A stretch of DNA of 64,000 nt, taken from contig NC_134150.1 of assembly GCF_033958435.1 (NCBI RefSeq), forward strand, positions 38,807,501 through 38,871,500. The letters are read 5' to 3'. A model generated the notes under the pieces. The model was not told the DNA's origin. It made no database searches and saw only the letters and a list, made by a program, of their open reading frames with translations. Every line of letters starts with the position of its first letter. The first letter of the stretch is position 1. This document shows, piece after piece, positions 1 through 10,152 of this stretch. The DNA comes from Carettochelys insculpta. Its lineage: Eukaryota > Chordata > Testudines > Carettochelyidae. The position numbers and the translations under genes were made by a program.

Positions 1-1086
1 GTTTTTCCAGGCACTCTGATGTCATTTTCTGAGCTTGTATTGACTTTAAAAAAAAAAAAAAGAGTTTTGAGTATAATGATTCTTCCAACTTCATTATCCT
101 TTATTATCCCATTTTTGATTAACTTCAAAAATCTGTTTAAGCAAAAATGGGGCAGATTCACAGTTCAGGTAAATCAGATAGCTCCACTGAAATCAATTAA
201 CATATGCCAATTCACCCCAGCTCAGGATCTGGCCCTGTATTTTTCTGTTTCTCATGTTTCTGTTTATTGTGGACCCCTTTTACTGAGCATGAGAGAGACT
301 CTGGTATGGTACAAGATACTTATTTATATGATGTCTAAGAAGAAAAAGACATTATCCCAGAGGATACATTGACATCACAGGAACTGTGTGAACTGGGAGC
401 ACTTCTGATAGCGCACAAAGGAAAACTTTGTCTCTTGAGGCACGTGCAATTTGCATTCATTTTTAAAAGTTTGTTACAAAATATTTTTTCACCTGTAATT
501 ATCAAGGCCAGTTTGCTTTGGCTAACTGTCCTGAGTTCTGTACAGCTGCTCTGACAGGTTGTGTGTTATGTCATGTTCCATATTTTAATCCAGGTTCCAA
601 GTTTGGAAAGCCAAAGGATGGGGTGGGGTGGAGGGAACTGGCTCTAGAGAAAGATGTTCTTTTTTAGTTGTAGTTGAATTGCACTCTCATCTTTGCAACT
701 TGTCGCTAGAGCAGATTTACGGGCTGGTTTTCATATTCCTTTGGCCTTCTTGGGAGAAGCTGTTGTTCCAAAAAATGGGAAAACCAGTTCTCTAAAGCCT
801 TCATTCAGAAGGGTCTCAACATACAGAAACACATAGATAACATTAGTGTTAGCATAAACTTAAGTGGTCACATATTGTACCTTAACAAATTCCACATTAT
901 GCCACAATGGCTGTTGTAGGCATTATCTGCCTACAACACCTTTTAGACACAGACATATGAAAAGTAACAGGGGTTTCGCTCTGTAAATATAATAATTTTC
1001 AAGGGTAAAACTGGTAATCTGTTCAACTTATGTGAACCACAGAAATGAGAGCTGGAAAATGTTATTAAGTCTTGTTCTTGCCAATG
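1..1086. other. AT-rich sequence with no recognised gene
   Basis: Short open frames here (up to 117 codons) have low-complexity, poly-Lys and hydrophobic content and no recognisable domain. I see no transposon termini. The interval ends at the target duplication of the Harbinger-like element that begins at 1090. Confidence 0.5.
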
Positions 1087-1652
1087 TAAGGGCATAGCTA
1101 CACTGGCAAGTTTTGTCACCAAACCCTCTTATTTTGGCACCAAAAACCTGAAAGTGTTCACATTGCAAGGCAAGAAAAGTAGCAAAAATCGTCCCATTTT
1201 GATGACAAAAAACTTCCACCTTCACAAGAGACCTTTTTGGTCCCCCGCCCCACTTTACTGTCAAAAGTCATGCGGTGTACTGCATGAGAGGCTTTCTTTT
1301 TTAACCCAAGTTTACGGAACTCCAGGATGTTTCCCACAATGCTCAGTTAGCCTTTCTGGCCAGCGCTTTGAACTCCACTGCTCTGCAGCCAAGTAAATAA
1401 TAATGCGCCCCTCCCACCTGCAAGCCTCAGAAACTTTTAAAATAGCAGAGGCGGTCGGAGCACCAAGCCCCTTTGAAATGCCAGGCCCCTGAGCAACTGC
1501 CCCCTTTGCCTCCTCCCCCTCATTGGCATACCCGTGCACAGTTGTTCTTCTCCCTCATTCTCCCTCCTTTAAAACTCACCATGTTCAGATTAACAAGCAG
1601 TCCTGTAGTACTTTAAAGATGAGCAATTTTATTTATTAGGTTCTGAGCTAAA

Positions 1653-1887
1653 CTGTAACAGAGAGGAAGCCGTGCTAGTGTAGACACTATCAAAATAAAA
1701 AGCAGTCAAGTAGCACTTTAAAGACTAGCAAAATAGTTTATTAGGTGAGCTTTCGTGGGACAGACCCACTTCTTCAGACCATAGCTATGGCCAGGCTATG
1801 GTCTGAAGAAGTGGGTCTGTCCCACGAAAGCTCACCTAATAAACTATTTTGCTTGTCTTTAAAGTGCTACTTGACTGCTTGTTGTTT
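1653..1887. mobile_element. Palindromic (fold-back) Penelope-like 3' end insertion
   Basis: Arms 1700-1785 and 1795-1880 are reverse complements over 86 bp with one mismatch visible, separated by a 9 nt loop. The insertion is bounded by the 9 bp direct repeat TGAGCTAAA at 1644-1652 and 1888-1896, a target-site duplication. The outer part of the left arm carries the PLE 3' terminus in reverse (AAGCCGTGCTAGTGTAG); the right arm stops short of that terminus. The left arm is essentially identical to the tail of the coding PLE copy at 43.67 kb, so this is a young subfamily. Both arms carry the hammerhead-like core. Confidence 0.75.
1803..1829 (+). ncRNA. Hammerhead-ribozyme-like core in PLE tail
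   Basis: CTGAAGA at 1803-1809 is followed by a 5 bp hairpin, GTGGG paired with CCCAC, and then GAAA at 1826-1829. This has the order of the hammerhead core (C3-A9, stem II, G12-A14). One extra A lies between A9 and the stem, and I see no clear stem I, so activity is uncertain. The mirror-image arm carries the same motif on the - strand at 1751-1777. Confidence 0.4.
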
Positions 1888-2226
1888 TGAGCTAAAGTGG
1901 TTAGGCTCTAAGGTACTACCTGACTACTTGTTTTTTGTGAAACTACAGACTAACACGGTTACCCCTCTGAGACATGTTCAGATTGTCTGGAAAGATCTGT
2001 GTTTGCCTCAAGGGTAACATGGAAAGTGGCGGGCTGTGTTCACACAAGTGCATTACAGTGAAATGTTTCAACCTTCATCGGGAATAGTACAGTCACCTTT
2101 TTGTTAACTGTTACTTTTTCAGGCCAGGCCTTGAGAGAGCAGACATGCTCTCCCTTTGACCCAAGCTGCCACCTCCGAAAAAAAAGCCAGAGGAGCAGAG
2201 AGGACCAAATGAAGGATGTTTTACAC

Positions 2227-2500
2227 CAGCGTTTCTTAAACTATGTTCTGCTGAACACTGGTGTCCTGTGATCAACTCGCAGGTGTTCCTCGAGCATCTG
2301 ACACTCTTTTTGATATCATGCACTGACGGTCTATATTTTCTGTTATTAAACTTATTTTCATTGCTACGACTGATGATTAAATTACTTCATCTTGTTTTTA
2401 CTATATATGTTGCCGAGTTTTGGTTTTTTTGGTCTTTTTGGTCCCCATAAAAATATTATTGTTTGGCGTTCCGTGGTCTCAAAAAGATTAAGAAACCCTA
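2227..2500. mobile_element. hAT-like MITE
   Basis: The left end CAGCGTTTCTTAAACTATG pairs with the right end GATTAAGAAACCCT, giving an inverted terminal repeat like the CAG(T/G)GTTTCTYAA class of hAT nonautonomous elements. Length is about 274 bp and there is no coding capacity. I could not find an 8 bp target duplication. It is nested in the 1090-2968 element. Confidence 0.55.
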
Positions 2501-3477
2501 AATCCAAAAAAGGAAGGAAAGGCGGGTCAGGGAGATGACAGGTCGAAAAGAAGCCGCTGATTGCATACTAAAGCTCATGGAAGAGAAGTCTTGGATCCAT
2601 GATTTCTCACCGGAGATGCTGAGGTCTGCAGAAAGGGCTGGCAGTTTCACAAATGGTGCGCAAGTACGCCAGAAGCCCCTGGAGGGCTGTGAGGCAAAGA
2701 GGTGCCTGACAGAATGTTTTGCACATTCCCAAAATGCCTTGTGCTGGGTTCCGCGTTCCCATAGGGCTTAGCGACTGAAGGTGACACCGGGCACTTTGGG
2801 ATGCATACCCACATTGCTTTGCTCTTTCTGTTGATGGGGGAGCTAAAAAATGTGGCCACGATCTATTGACAGAGGGTGGCAGCGTAGAAATGATTTGGCA
2901 ACTTTCTTGGTGATGTTTGCATGTTGACATTACTTTAGTCACCGGAACTTAGCTGTGTAGACGTAGCCTAAGAATGCCCCACTCTCTGGAGACAGACTCT
3001 GACAGGAGTTCTGATGGCCAGCTGAGATTTCCTCTTGTAAGGAGATAGGACGTCCTAACTCCTTGGGCACCAGGATTTGCAAAGCACACACTACTCTTGC
3101 AAAGCCTCATCCATAACATATTTCCTTTTTCATGGTGATACCAGCCAGAAATCCTCAACAGTGATAAACATAGGGCATTCCCAGCTGCAGCTAGGAATGC
3201 TGTGGGTAACAAACTTTCCATGTCAACTATGGATTAAACAGAGACTGGGAGTGGCTCGCAGCTTACAAAACCAGCTTCTCAGCCCTGGGCGTTCTCTGCC
3301 CCATTAGACTCTGACAATGGCGCATATCCCCCTGTCTGATCTAACCTGTTTTTTCTTTTTTTGGTAAGTACTATTGATATTGGGCCATTTCCACCTTGCT
3401 GAATAGACCTCGTCAGCTCTGGCCCTCCCTTTTACTGGGACCCCATCTTTAAATACTCCCCTGAAGCCCCCCCACAC

Positions 3478-3606
3478 ACCCATGCATCTGATGAAGCGGG
3501 TCTTTGCCCACGAAAGCTTATTCTCCAAAATATCTGTTGGTCTATAAAGGTGCCACAAGACTTCTTGTTGTTTTTGAAGCTACAGACTAACACGGGTACC
3601 TCTCTG
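3478..3606 (+). mobile_element. Penelope-like/tortoise-type tail, + strand
   Basis: Starts near CATGCATCTGATGAAG and ends CAGACTAACACGGGTACC. It contains the family landmarks GCCCACGAAAGC, ATCTGTTGGTCTATAA and GGTGCCACAAGA. This is the version usually seen in turtle genomes as a short SINE-like repeat. Comparison with the 43.67 kb copy suggests it is the 3' end of a PLE rather than an independent tRNA-derived SINE. Confidence 0.65.
3488..3515 (+). ncRNA. Hammerhead-ribozyme-like core
   Basis: CTGATGA (3488-3494), then a hairpin, then GAAA (3512-3515). The segment after GAAA, GCTTATTCTCC, is close to the AGC-UUAU-GCU mini-stem seen in less mutated family members, which would place a UC cleavage-type dinucleotide after a 3 bp stem III. 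In this copy stem II has GCGGG facing CCCAC, so one pair is damaged. Probably a dead copy of the motif. Confidence 0.35.
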
Positions 3607-3701
3607 ATAATTTCAACTATGAATTCATAGGTCTTTAAAAATCCTGGAGGTTAGTGGTAACAGCATCTGAGTTTTCACAGAGAGTTTCACTGAGTTTTCA
3701 C

Positions 3702-3806
3702 TAGCCGTGTTAGTCTGTCTCTTCACAAAACAAAAAAAGCAGTTCTGTAGCACTTTAAAGACTAACAAAATCATTTAGTAGGTGAAGAGCTTTCATGGGA
3801 CAAAGC
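3702..3806 (-). mobile_element. Penelope-like tail, left half, split by a LINE
   Basis: Contains GCCGTGTTAGTCTGTC, GCAGTTCTGTAGCACTTTAA and GAGCTTTCATGGGACA, all family landmarks on the - strand. The matching remainder, CACTTCTTCAGATCTGG, lies at 5541-5557. The RTE-like LINE was inserted between the two halves. The last 16 bases (3791-3806) are the left copy of the LINE target duplication. Confidence 0.65.
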
Positions 3807-5410
3807 ACAACTGGACACAAGTGTCTCAGAGAGACTGATAGAAGAACTGAAATAGATATTTCCGCTGAGCATCAAGAGCGAGACCGATATTTCAAAGGAG
3901 GAAGTACAAAGAGCAGTGAAATGACTAAAGAACAAGAGCCCTGGAAATGATAAGATCATGGGAGAGAAGATTAAATATGGTGGAGAACATATGATTCAGG
4001 AAATATATGGACTATGTAATATAGCATGCAAAGAAGGGAACGGCCCTAAGGAATGGACAAGATCCATGCTAGTAACAATACACAAGAAAGGAAGTGCATT
4101 GGAGTGCAAGAATTACAGAACAATTGCCCTTATGAGACATCTAGCCAAGGTGCTGATGATGATACTAATGGAGAGACTAAGATAACAGATAGAAGAACAT
4201 CTAGTGGATGAGCAAGTAGGGTCCAGGAAAGATAGAAATACCATGCAGAAGATATTGGCACTAAGACTGATAGCGGAGAAAGGTCAATGAAAGAACATCT
4301 ACACTTGCTTTGTCGATTTTCAGAAGGCATTTGACAGTATAGATCAGAAAGTGACTTGATTGGTGTTGGAGTCATATAGCATAGATAGCAGACTGATACA
4401 GTTGTTGAAGGATATCAATGAGCATGTGGAGGCAGCGGTGAGAACGTGTGGAGAGTTGCGGAGTTGGTTTAGAATAAGTAGAAGTACGAGACTGGGAGAT
4501 CCAATATTGCCGAGTATCTTCATCACACATCTAGAGAGAGTGATGGACAAGATCAAGGGAGAGGTAGAAGGGATATCCGTGGATGGGATAAGAAACAACA
4601 ACTTGAGGATCACAGATGATATAGCTATCATTAAGGAAGATGAAGAGAAGCTAGCAAAAACAGAGCAGATGCTAAACAAGGAAGGGAAGCGGTACGGACT
4701 GATTATGACCATGGATAAATTGATAAAACAATAACAATAGTATTTGAAGATAAGGAAATAGGAAGGAAGATCAGTGTAGGTGGGATTGAACTACAAAAAG
4801 TAGAGAAGTTCATGTATTTGGGGAGCAGCATAACATGATCTAGACTGGAAGAAGGAAACAGCGACTAGAACAGTGAAATCAAGAACAAGTTTGAAGGCAA
4901 TGGATAAGATCTGGAAAAGCAAAGCAATTAGCTTAGGAACAAAGTTGAGTGTCTTGAAAATGTATATTCAGCAGCATGTTTTATGGATGTGAGACGTGGG
5001 TGATAATGAAAGATTCAAAGAGAAGAATATTAGCGTTCGAGAAGAGTTGTAGAGAGATCCTGAGAATAGGATGGATGCAGAAGGTCACCAACTAGGAACT
5101 GAAGAGGAAGATACAGCCAAAAGAGAATCTACTGCAGAAGGTTTTACAGTGCAAGTTACAGCTATTCGGGCATAGCTGCAGAATGAATAATGAATGAAAA
5201 ATCAAGACCCTGGTATTTGGCACAATGGACGGTTTGAATAGGAGAGGCAGACCCCACAGAGAATGGGTAGATGGTATAGCAGATTGGCTTGGAGCTAGTC
5301 TACAGAAACTAAGCCACTCCGCATTGAACAGGGAAAGATGGAAGGAAACAGTGAGAGAGGCATCAGACACCAATGAGCGCTGAGCCCTTGGTTGTTGATG
5401 ATGATGATGA
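3807..5410 (+). pseudogene. 5'-truncated RTE-like LINE, reverse transcriptase remnant
   Basis: Translation in broken frames gives an RTE-type reverse transcriptase. Visible pieces are NYRTIALMRHLAK (fingers), EQVGSRKDRNTMQKI, CFVDFQKAFDSID (motif A, catalytic D kept), and LRITDDIAIIKED (motif C, normally FADD; both D kept, flank mutated). Further 3' are RRGRP-like and DTNE-like C-terminal pieces, read on the + strand around 5230-5380. Stops interrupt motif-spaced segments near 4183, 4290 and 4356. The 5' endonuclease is missing. The 3' end is a short ATG/TGA trinucleotide run (5396-5410), typical of RTE/BovB elements. It is dead. Insertion into a PLE tail dates it after that PLE. Confidence 0.75.
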
Positions 5411-5426
5411 TTTCATGAGACAGAGC

Positions 5427-5527
5427 TAATATTCTTCTCTTTGAATCTTTCATTATCACCCACGTCTCACATCCATAAAACATGCTGCTGAATATATATT
5501 TTCAAGACACTCAACTTTGTTCCTAAG
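5427..5527 (-). repeat. Inverted duplicate of an internal LINE segment
   Basis: This 101 bp segment is the reverse complement of 4932-5032 inside the adjacent LINE, with only a few differences visible. It lies beyond the LINE tail and is separated from it by a second copy of the target site (5411-5426, TTTCATGAGACAGAGC). A third copy (5528-5541, CATGAGACAGAGCC) follows. Together with the left copy at 3791-3806, the target sequence is present three times. Confidence 0.75.
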
Positions 5528-5565
5528 CATGAGACAGAGCCACTTCTTCAGATCTGGAAAATTCT
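5528..5565 (-). mobile_element. Penelope-like tail, right half
   Basis: CACTTCTTCAGATCTGG continues the PLE tail interrupted at 3806. The family order GGGACAGACCCACTTCTTCAG is restored if the LINE and the extra target copies are removed. Confidence 0.6.
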
Positions 5566-7158
5566 GAGTTTGACTGTTCTCCAGCTAACACCAGTTATTC
5601 GCATGTTAGTGTTCTGGTTGGTGTCCTATATCCTTTTTGTACGGTACATTTAGAACCTGAGCCACTCAATTTCTGTATCCGTTATTTGTCCCAGACCATA
5701 ATGCCAGTCTTCCTGAGGGTGTAGAGCTGCCAGACTCTTCTTATTTTCTTGAAATTTAGTTTTTTTTTCCCCCTTTTAAATCCTTAAGCCATTGGCTGCT
5801 CATCATTTGGAAACATTTTCAACTACTTCAGTAATTGTTAGGTATCACCTCTCCATAATGACTCATCTTCTTATCCAAAGGCATTCATACCCACTACAAA
5901 ACACACCCCCACCCCAACCCGCAGCTCAATACTCAGTTGTTTCATACCAAACGGCTAAAGTGTCTCGATGCAAAATCGCCAGTTCGGAGCCTAGATTCAC
6001 ATCCAGGTTTGGATGCCAGTTCTCAGCTGAAACCTATCTACAATGTGCCAAATCTAAACACCAGGTGCCTAATTGGTGGGGCTCCTCAGCCAGATTCGTG
6101 CTATTCTTTCACATGAAAAACAGCTGGAAAGCCAGTTTTAAACACACTCCCCCTCCTCTGCTGCGCCTCAGGATTCTCTTGTTTCAGTGGCAGGGTGTCA
6201 GCAGAGTGGGTTTTTGCTATTCACCCCTTGCCCTGTGCTACAGGAAAAGTTCTCAAGAGAAATGCAGCATGACAGGAAGCCCTGCCTGCTGGAATAGATC
6301 CCTGGGGTGATGCACAGTAAGATAGTCTGAATCTGGATGTCAAAACACCAAGTTCAGTCACATTTGGATCAAACCATGACAAAGATACATGACCAGATTC
6401 CGATCTCAATGACTCTGGTTTTACAAATGTGAATTCCACAGACATTAAGGGATTTATTCCCCAATCGACACTGGTATAAGTGAGAACAGAATCAAACCTA
6501 TGAATCTGGATAAGGGAAGTCAGATCCAAGTTGTTGGATTGGCCCTCTCTTTAACTAAGCTCTAAAACGGTTAGTATTAAAGTTTGGCTGTGACGTCCAT
6601 TTGTTGTCTTCACTGTCATGACCCAGCCAAGCATCTCTGGTTCAGCTCAAAAGCATTCCACACCTGACACCCCTCAGTTCTGCATGCACATGCAATAAAG
6701 ATAGACTCCTGAGTTCTTTGGCTGCCCTTTGTCTACAGGTTGGCACAGAAGTCTAATCTCCACCAGCTGTTTCCAGTTCTAACACCTCCTCAGATTTCCA
6801 GGCTCCCCAGATAACATGGGAGCTTTTTCACTACATCGCAGCCTTATGATTTAATACTTGCTTTGTATTATTCACGCATCCTTAAATGCCCCTTTATCAT
6901 CCAGTCGGCAGGAACTACGCGTGCCCAGGACCTCACAGACCTGGCACTTGAGTCCGCACGCATTTATGTGCAATATTCCAGATCTTTGGAAAGAATGCAA
7001 AGTTGGCTAAACATACAGTAGGCTCTAATTAGTAGCAAATTAGTGTTTAAATCAACTTTTTCAGTTTGATGCAAATCAGTCCCAGATTTGTATGAACCTC
7101 AGGAGGAAAGTACTAGCTTGTAATTGTTCAGAACCATATAGGAGCATGAATTTTTATT
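5566..7158. other. Apparently unique sequence, no gene recognised
   Basis: A 172-codon open frame (5792-6310, +) is present, but its composition (rich in Ser, His, Cys, Trp) and lack of any domain make coding unlikely. No transposon ends, RNA gene or simple repeat of note were seen. Confidence 0.4.
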
Positions 7159-7159
7159 C

Positions 7160-7800
7160 AAATGAATGAAATAACACTCAGAGGTGACTGGTGTGGGGAT
7201 TCTGGCAGGGAGGAAGGGGTGGCACCAGCCATATCTCCCTGCATCACCCCCTCCCACTCCTGCTCCACCCATGCCTCGCCCATTCCCCTCTCCCTCTTGC
7301 ACTTGCTCCACCATCGCCTGTCTCCTCCCATGCAAACAATCACCCAGCTTCTGATGAGTGCAGGTCAGCCCCCTTACCCACTCCCCGCAGAGTGGTTTGG
7401 CATGAGAATAGCATTAGCTAGGAGGCTTTTGCTGTTCTCGGGCCGCCCCCACTGCCAGGGAAGGGCAGGACTGCCCCTGCATGTCTTAGAAGCAATGGGG
7501 TGCTGATGGTGAGTACAGTGAGGAGACACAGCTAGTGGGGGTACTGCATGGGGCTCCATGAGCATCCTCTCCATGCAGTGCCTCTGCCATGCTGCCTGCT
7601 GGGGTTGAGCTTAGTGGTTCTTGTAAGCTGAGCGCTTGGGCAGCCACCGAGAAGAAAGTCAAGTGCGACCCATCTGATGAGCAGAACACCCGCTGCCAGC
7701 AGCACGTGTCCCCATGGTGGTGCACATTCACACATCTTGGTGTATGTAACAAAATTTATTCTGCCCCAGCTGGAAAAAGTTAGAGGGAACTCTGGGCTTA
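7160..7800 (+). repeat. GC-rich dispersed repeat, copy 1
   Basis: The right part (about 7610-7798) matches the reverse complement of 45715-45930. Shared landmarks are the GCTGCCAGCA-type stretch, GGTGGTGCACAT, AACAAAATTTATTCT and the terminal TTAGAGGGAAC/CTAATATTTTC. The left part is pyrimidine-rich (CCCCTCCCACTCC). Overlapping open frames on both strands reflect GC content rather than coding. Confidence 0.5.
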
Positions 7801-8744
7801 AACTTGCTACTGGTGGCTGTGTTTCATTGACTTCAGTGAGGCTGTTCATTACAGTAAACACTATGCCCTGCAGCATTTCCACAATTGTGCCCCCAAAACA
7901 ATCACCTCCAGCACTCAGGACCAAAGGCCCAATTCCATAAATTGCTACCCAAGCAGCCCTGTTAAATGGTTTACAGAATTATATCATATAAATCTTTCTG
8001 GTTCCATTAAAGTCTACTAGTCAGAGCCACAGGCATGACACATTGTCATAGCTTCATTGAAGTTAATAACGCTCCATTGATGCATACCAGCTGAAGATCC
8101 AGCCAAACAGTTCTTGGTCATTGAAGTCCCTGGGAACAATGACTTTAGGTTGACCTCAAAACAGTTAAGGAACAAGCTGTTTTCTTGTCATTTGTAACTT
8201 CAAATGGAGTGTTCATGACAATGAGGTTTACTCCCAGCAGTAAGAGTTTGCAAGCTCACGTCCCAGAAGTTTTAGTGTCTGATGATAACGTTATTTTAAC
8301 TGTTAATTGTTTTTTTTTCCAATAATTTTTAACATTTCATAATTCCACATCTTGCCTGAGCAGCTGGATTCCACTCTAATTAGAAACCAGCTGTAATGGA
8401 AAAATCAGGCATTTCCTGGAATTTAAATCATCAGTTTTCTACCAACCGGAATCAAGAACCCAGTCCCACAGCTTCATAAAAATAATACACTAGAGGAAAT
8501 TGCAGAAATGTGCTGGACAACTAAGGGAAGAAAGGTTTTCTGACAACTTTGCCCTCAACCACTCCACCAATGCAAAGTTTCCTAGGCATTTACATGCATG
8601 GTTAAAATAGTAAGTTTCTAGTTTATTAATATGAATTACTACCCTCCATCATTCGGTGAATAATTTCAACTCAACATTTTTAAGGGTAGCATCTTTTAAG
8701 TTGTTTGAGTGAGGCATGAATGGCTGTTATCTAATAGTATCATA

Positions 8745-8932
8745 TATAGTGCTTTTCATCAATAGTCTCATAGTGCCCTAAAAGGGAAGTCAATATCATA
8801 TGTCCATTTAACAGATGAAGAAACTGAGGCAGGGGCAGAGAGAGTGACTTTGGGCAAGATGACCCAACAGCCCAGTGATAACCCAGATCTCCTGCTCCAC
8901 CTAATAGGCAACACTGCCTTAAGGCCTAATTC
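8745..8932 (-). mobile_element. MIR-type core-SINE
   Basis: Contains the MIR landmarks AACAGATGAAGAAACTGAGG and a degraded GTGACTTTGGGCAAGATGAC in reverse orientation, in the expected order and spacing. MIR is widespread in amniotes and mammals. Confidence 0.7.
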
Positions 8933-9452
8933 CCCTTTGGGTCTTTACAATGAACATGTAATAAACAGGAATTAATCCTTTCCTAATCAATTACTACAAG
9001 ATGTGTTATAACATATTGTCATTTATAAAAAGGGGGCTATAGGGAATGAAGAACTCCAGTGTCCAGACATCACTGGTAAAGAATGTTTAAATTCCCATCC
9101 AAATCTCTGCACATAAAGGACAAATTCTGTAGTAATTCTGGGGCCATACCAAAATACTTTGGAAGGTGATTGAGTGCCCAGGAAACAATGAGGAAAACCT
9201 CATGGAGTTTTCTCCCTAGTTTCACCTTGGGGCTCAACTTGGAGCAACAAAGTGCTATGATCTACACTACACTTTCTGAGATGCTATTGTCTGCTCCAGA
9301 ATCCAAACATACTTTAAAAATAAAATAAAAAAGGAAGCAAGCCTCTGGTTGTGGGATGGGGTAGCGCCTTTCACCGTGTGAACCAACTAAGTCATGCTGT
9401 GGCGTCTGCAGGGAGAGCAAAGGAATGACTCAAAGTCTGAATTAAAGTGTTA

Positions 9453-9582
9453 AGCCTCAGAGGGGCAGAGGTGTTAGTCTGTATCTGCAGAAGTAATCAA
9501 GAATCCCGTGGTACCTCAAAGACCAACAGATTTATTTGAGCATAAACCTTCATGGGCAAAAACTCACTTTGTCAGATGAATT
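9453..9582 (-). mobile_element. Penelope-like tail with target duplication
   Basis: The 13 bp direct repeat AATTAAAGTGTTA at 9440-9452 and 9583-9595 bounds the insertion exactly. Inside, reading right to left, are a degraded CATCTGAC-AA hammerhead-like start, TTTGCCCATGAAGG, GGTACCACGGGATTC and CAGACTAACACC. This is a simple, non-palindromic 130 bp member and is useful as the control for the fold-back copies. Confidence 0.75.
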
Positions 9583-9854
9583 AATTAAAGTGTTATTTCA
9601 GATGAAAATTGAAATTACACATTGTTAGCTATTTCATTGATGGTCGAAGCATGTAAGATAGGCAAGGGAGAATTGTACTCAGAAGATTACGACAATCTAT
9701 TATATTTGACCGTTCCATTTGGATGCATCTACACTGCAATAAAAAAGGAAGCCAGAGCACTGAGCCTCATTGTCCCATCTAATGACATGAGCTCCCAGGG
9801 CTATAAATTGTAGTGCACATGTTTGGGCTCAGGATAGACTCAGAGACCTTGTAA

Positions 9855-10152
9855 GGGCAGTTCTACGCAAGACCTGAAAGTCTATCTTCGATATGCAATT
9901 CCAGCCGTGACAGTTGCGTAGCTGGAATCAGTGTAGCTAAGATTGATTTATCAGGCTGTCCTCCCAGACAGAAAGGTTGATGGGAGAAACTCTCTCATCA
10001 ACCTCCCTTAGTCCTTATGAGAATGAAGAGCACAAGGGTCAACCGTCAAGCCCTGATGGTTCAATTTAGTGCATACTCACTAGGCACAATAAATTGAACA
10101 CTGGTAGATCAACCCTGACTGGGTCAATCTTCCCCTAAATATAGGTGTACCC
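9855..10152. mobile_element. Harbinger-type MITE, family 2 copy a
   Basis: Starts GGGCAGTTCTACGCAAGACC and ends near GTGTACCC. Homologous throughout to 41410-41689 (shared AAGTCYATCTT, ATTTATCWGGCTGTCC, CTCTC.CA.CTACCTCCC, CAAGCCCTGAT). Flanks are TAA on the left and TCA on the right, a decayed 3 bp duplication. No coding capacity. Confidence 0.65.

Larger units (their letters stand above)
1590..1975. repeat. Older inverted PLE-tail pair, split by a younger insertion
   Basis: Left part (about 1590-1643) is a - strand PLE tail fragment (GCAGTCCTGTAGTACTTTAA). Right part (about 1897-1973) is a + strand tail containing GACTACTTGTTTTTTG and ending CAGACTAACACGGTTACC. Removing the younger palindrome at 1653-1887 and one copy of its target duplication makes the two parts continuous as a diverged inverted pair. 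So a fold-back copy of the family was later hit by a second fold-back copy. Confidence 0.5.
1090..2968. mobile_element. Nonautonomous PIF/Harbinger-like element with nested insertions
   Basis: The left end begins GGGCATAGCTACACTGGCAA and the right end, read on the other strand, begins GGCTACGTCTACACAGCTAA. These are imperfect inverted termini. The element is flanked by TAA at 1087-1089 and TAA at 2969-2971, matching the 3 bp TWA duplication of PIF/Harbinger elements. The sequence just inside the left end (GCAAGTTTTGTC) resembles the ends of the autonomous-type element at 11.8-16.0 kb. No transposase reading frame is visible. The interior is interrupted by palindromic PLE sequence (1590-1975) and an hAT-like MITE (2227-2500), so it is older than both. 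Confidence 0.6.

Noticed and set aside
5792..6310. 172-codon open frame on the + strand
   Set aside because: No domain, unusual Ser/His/Cys/Trp composition and no supporting signals. One frame of this length is plausible by chance in 64 kb.
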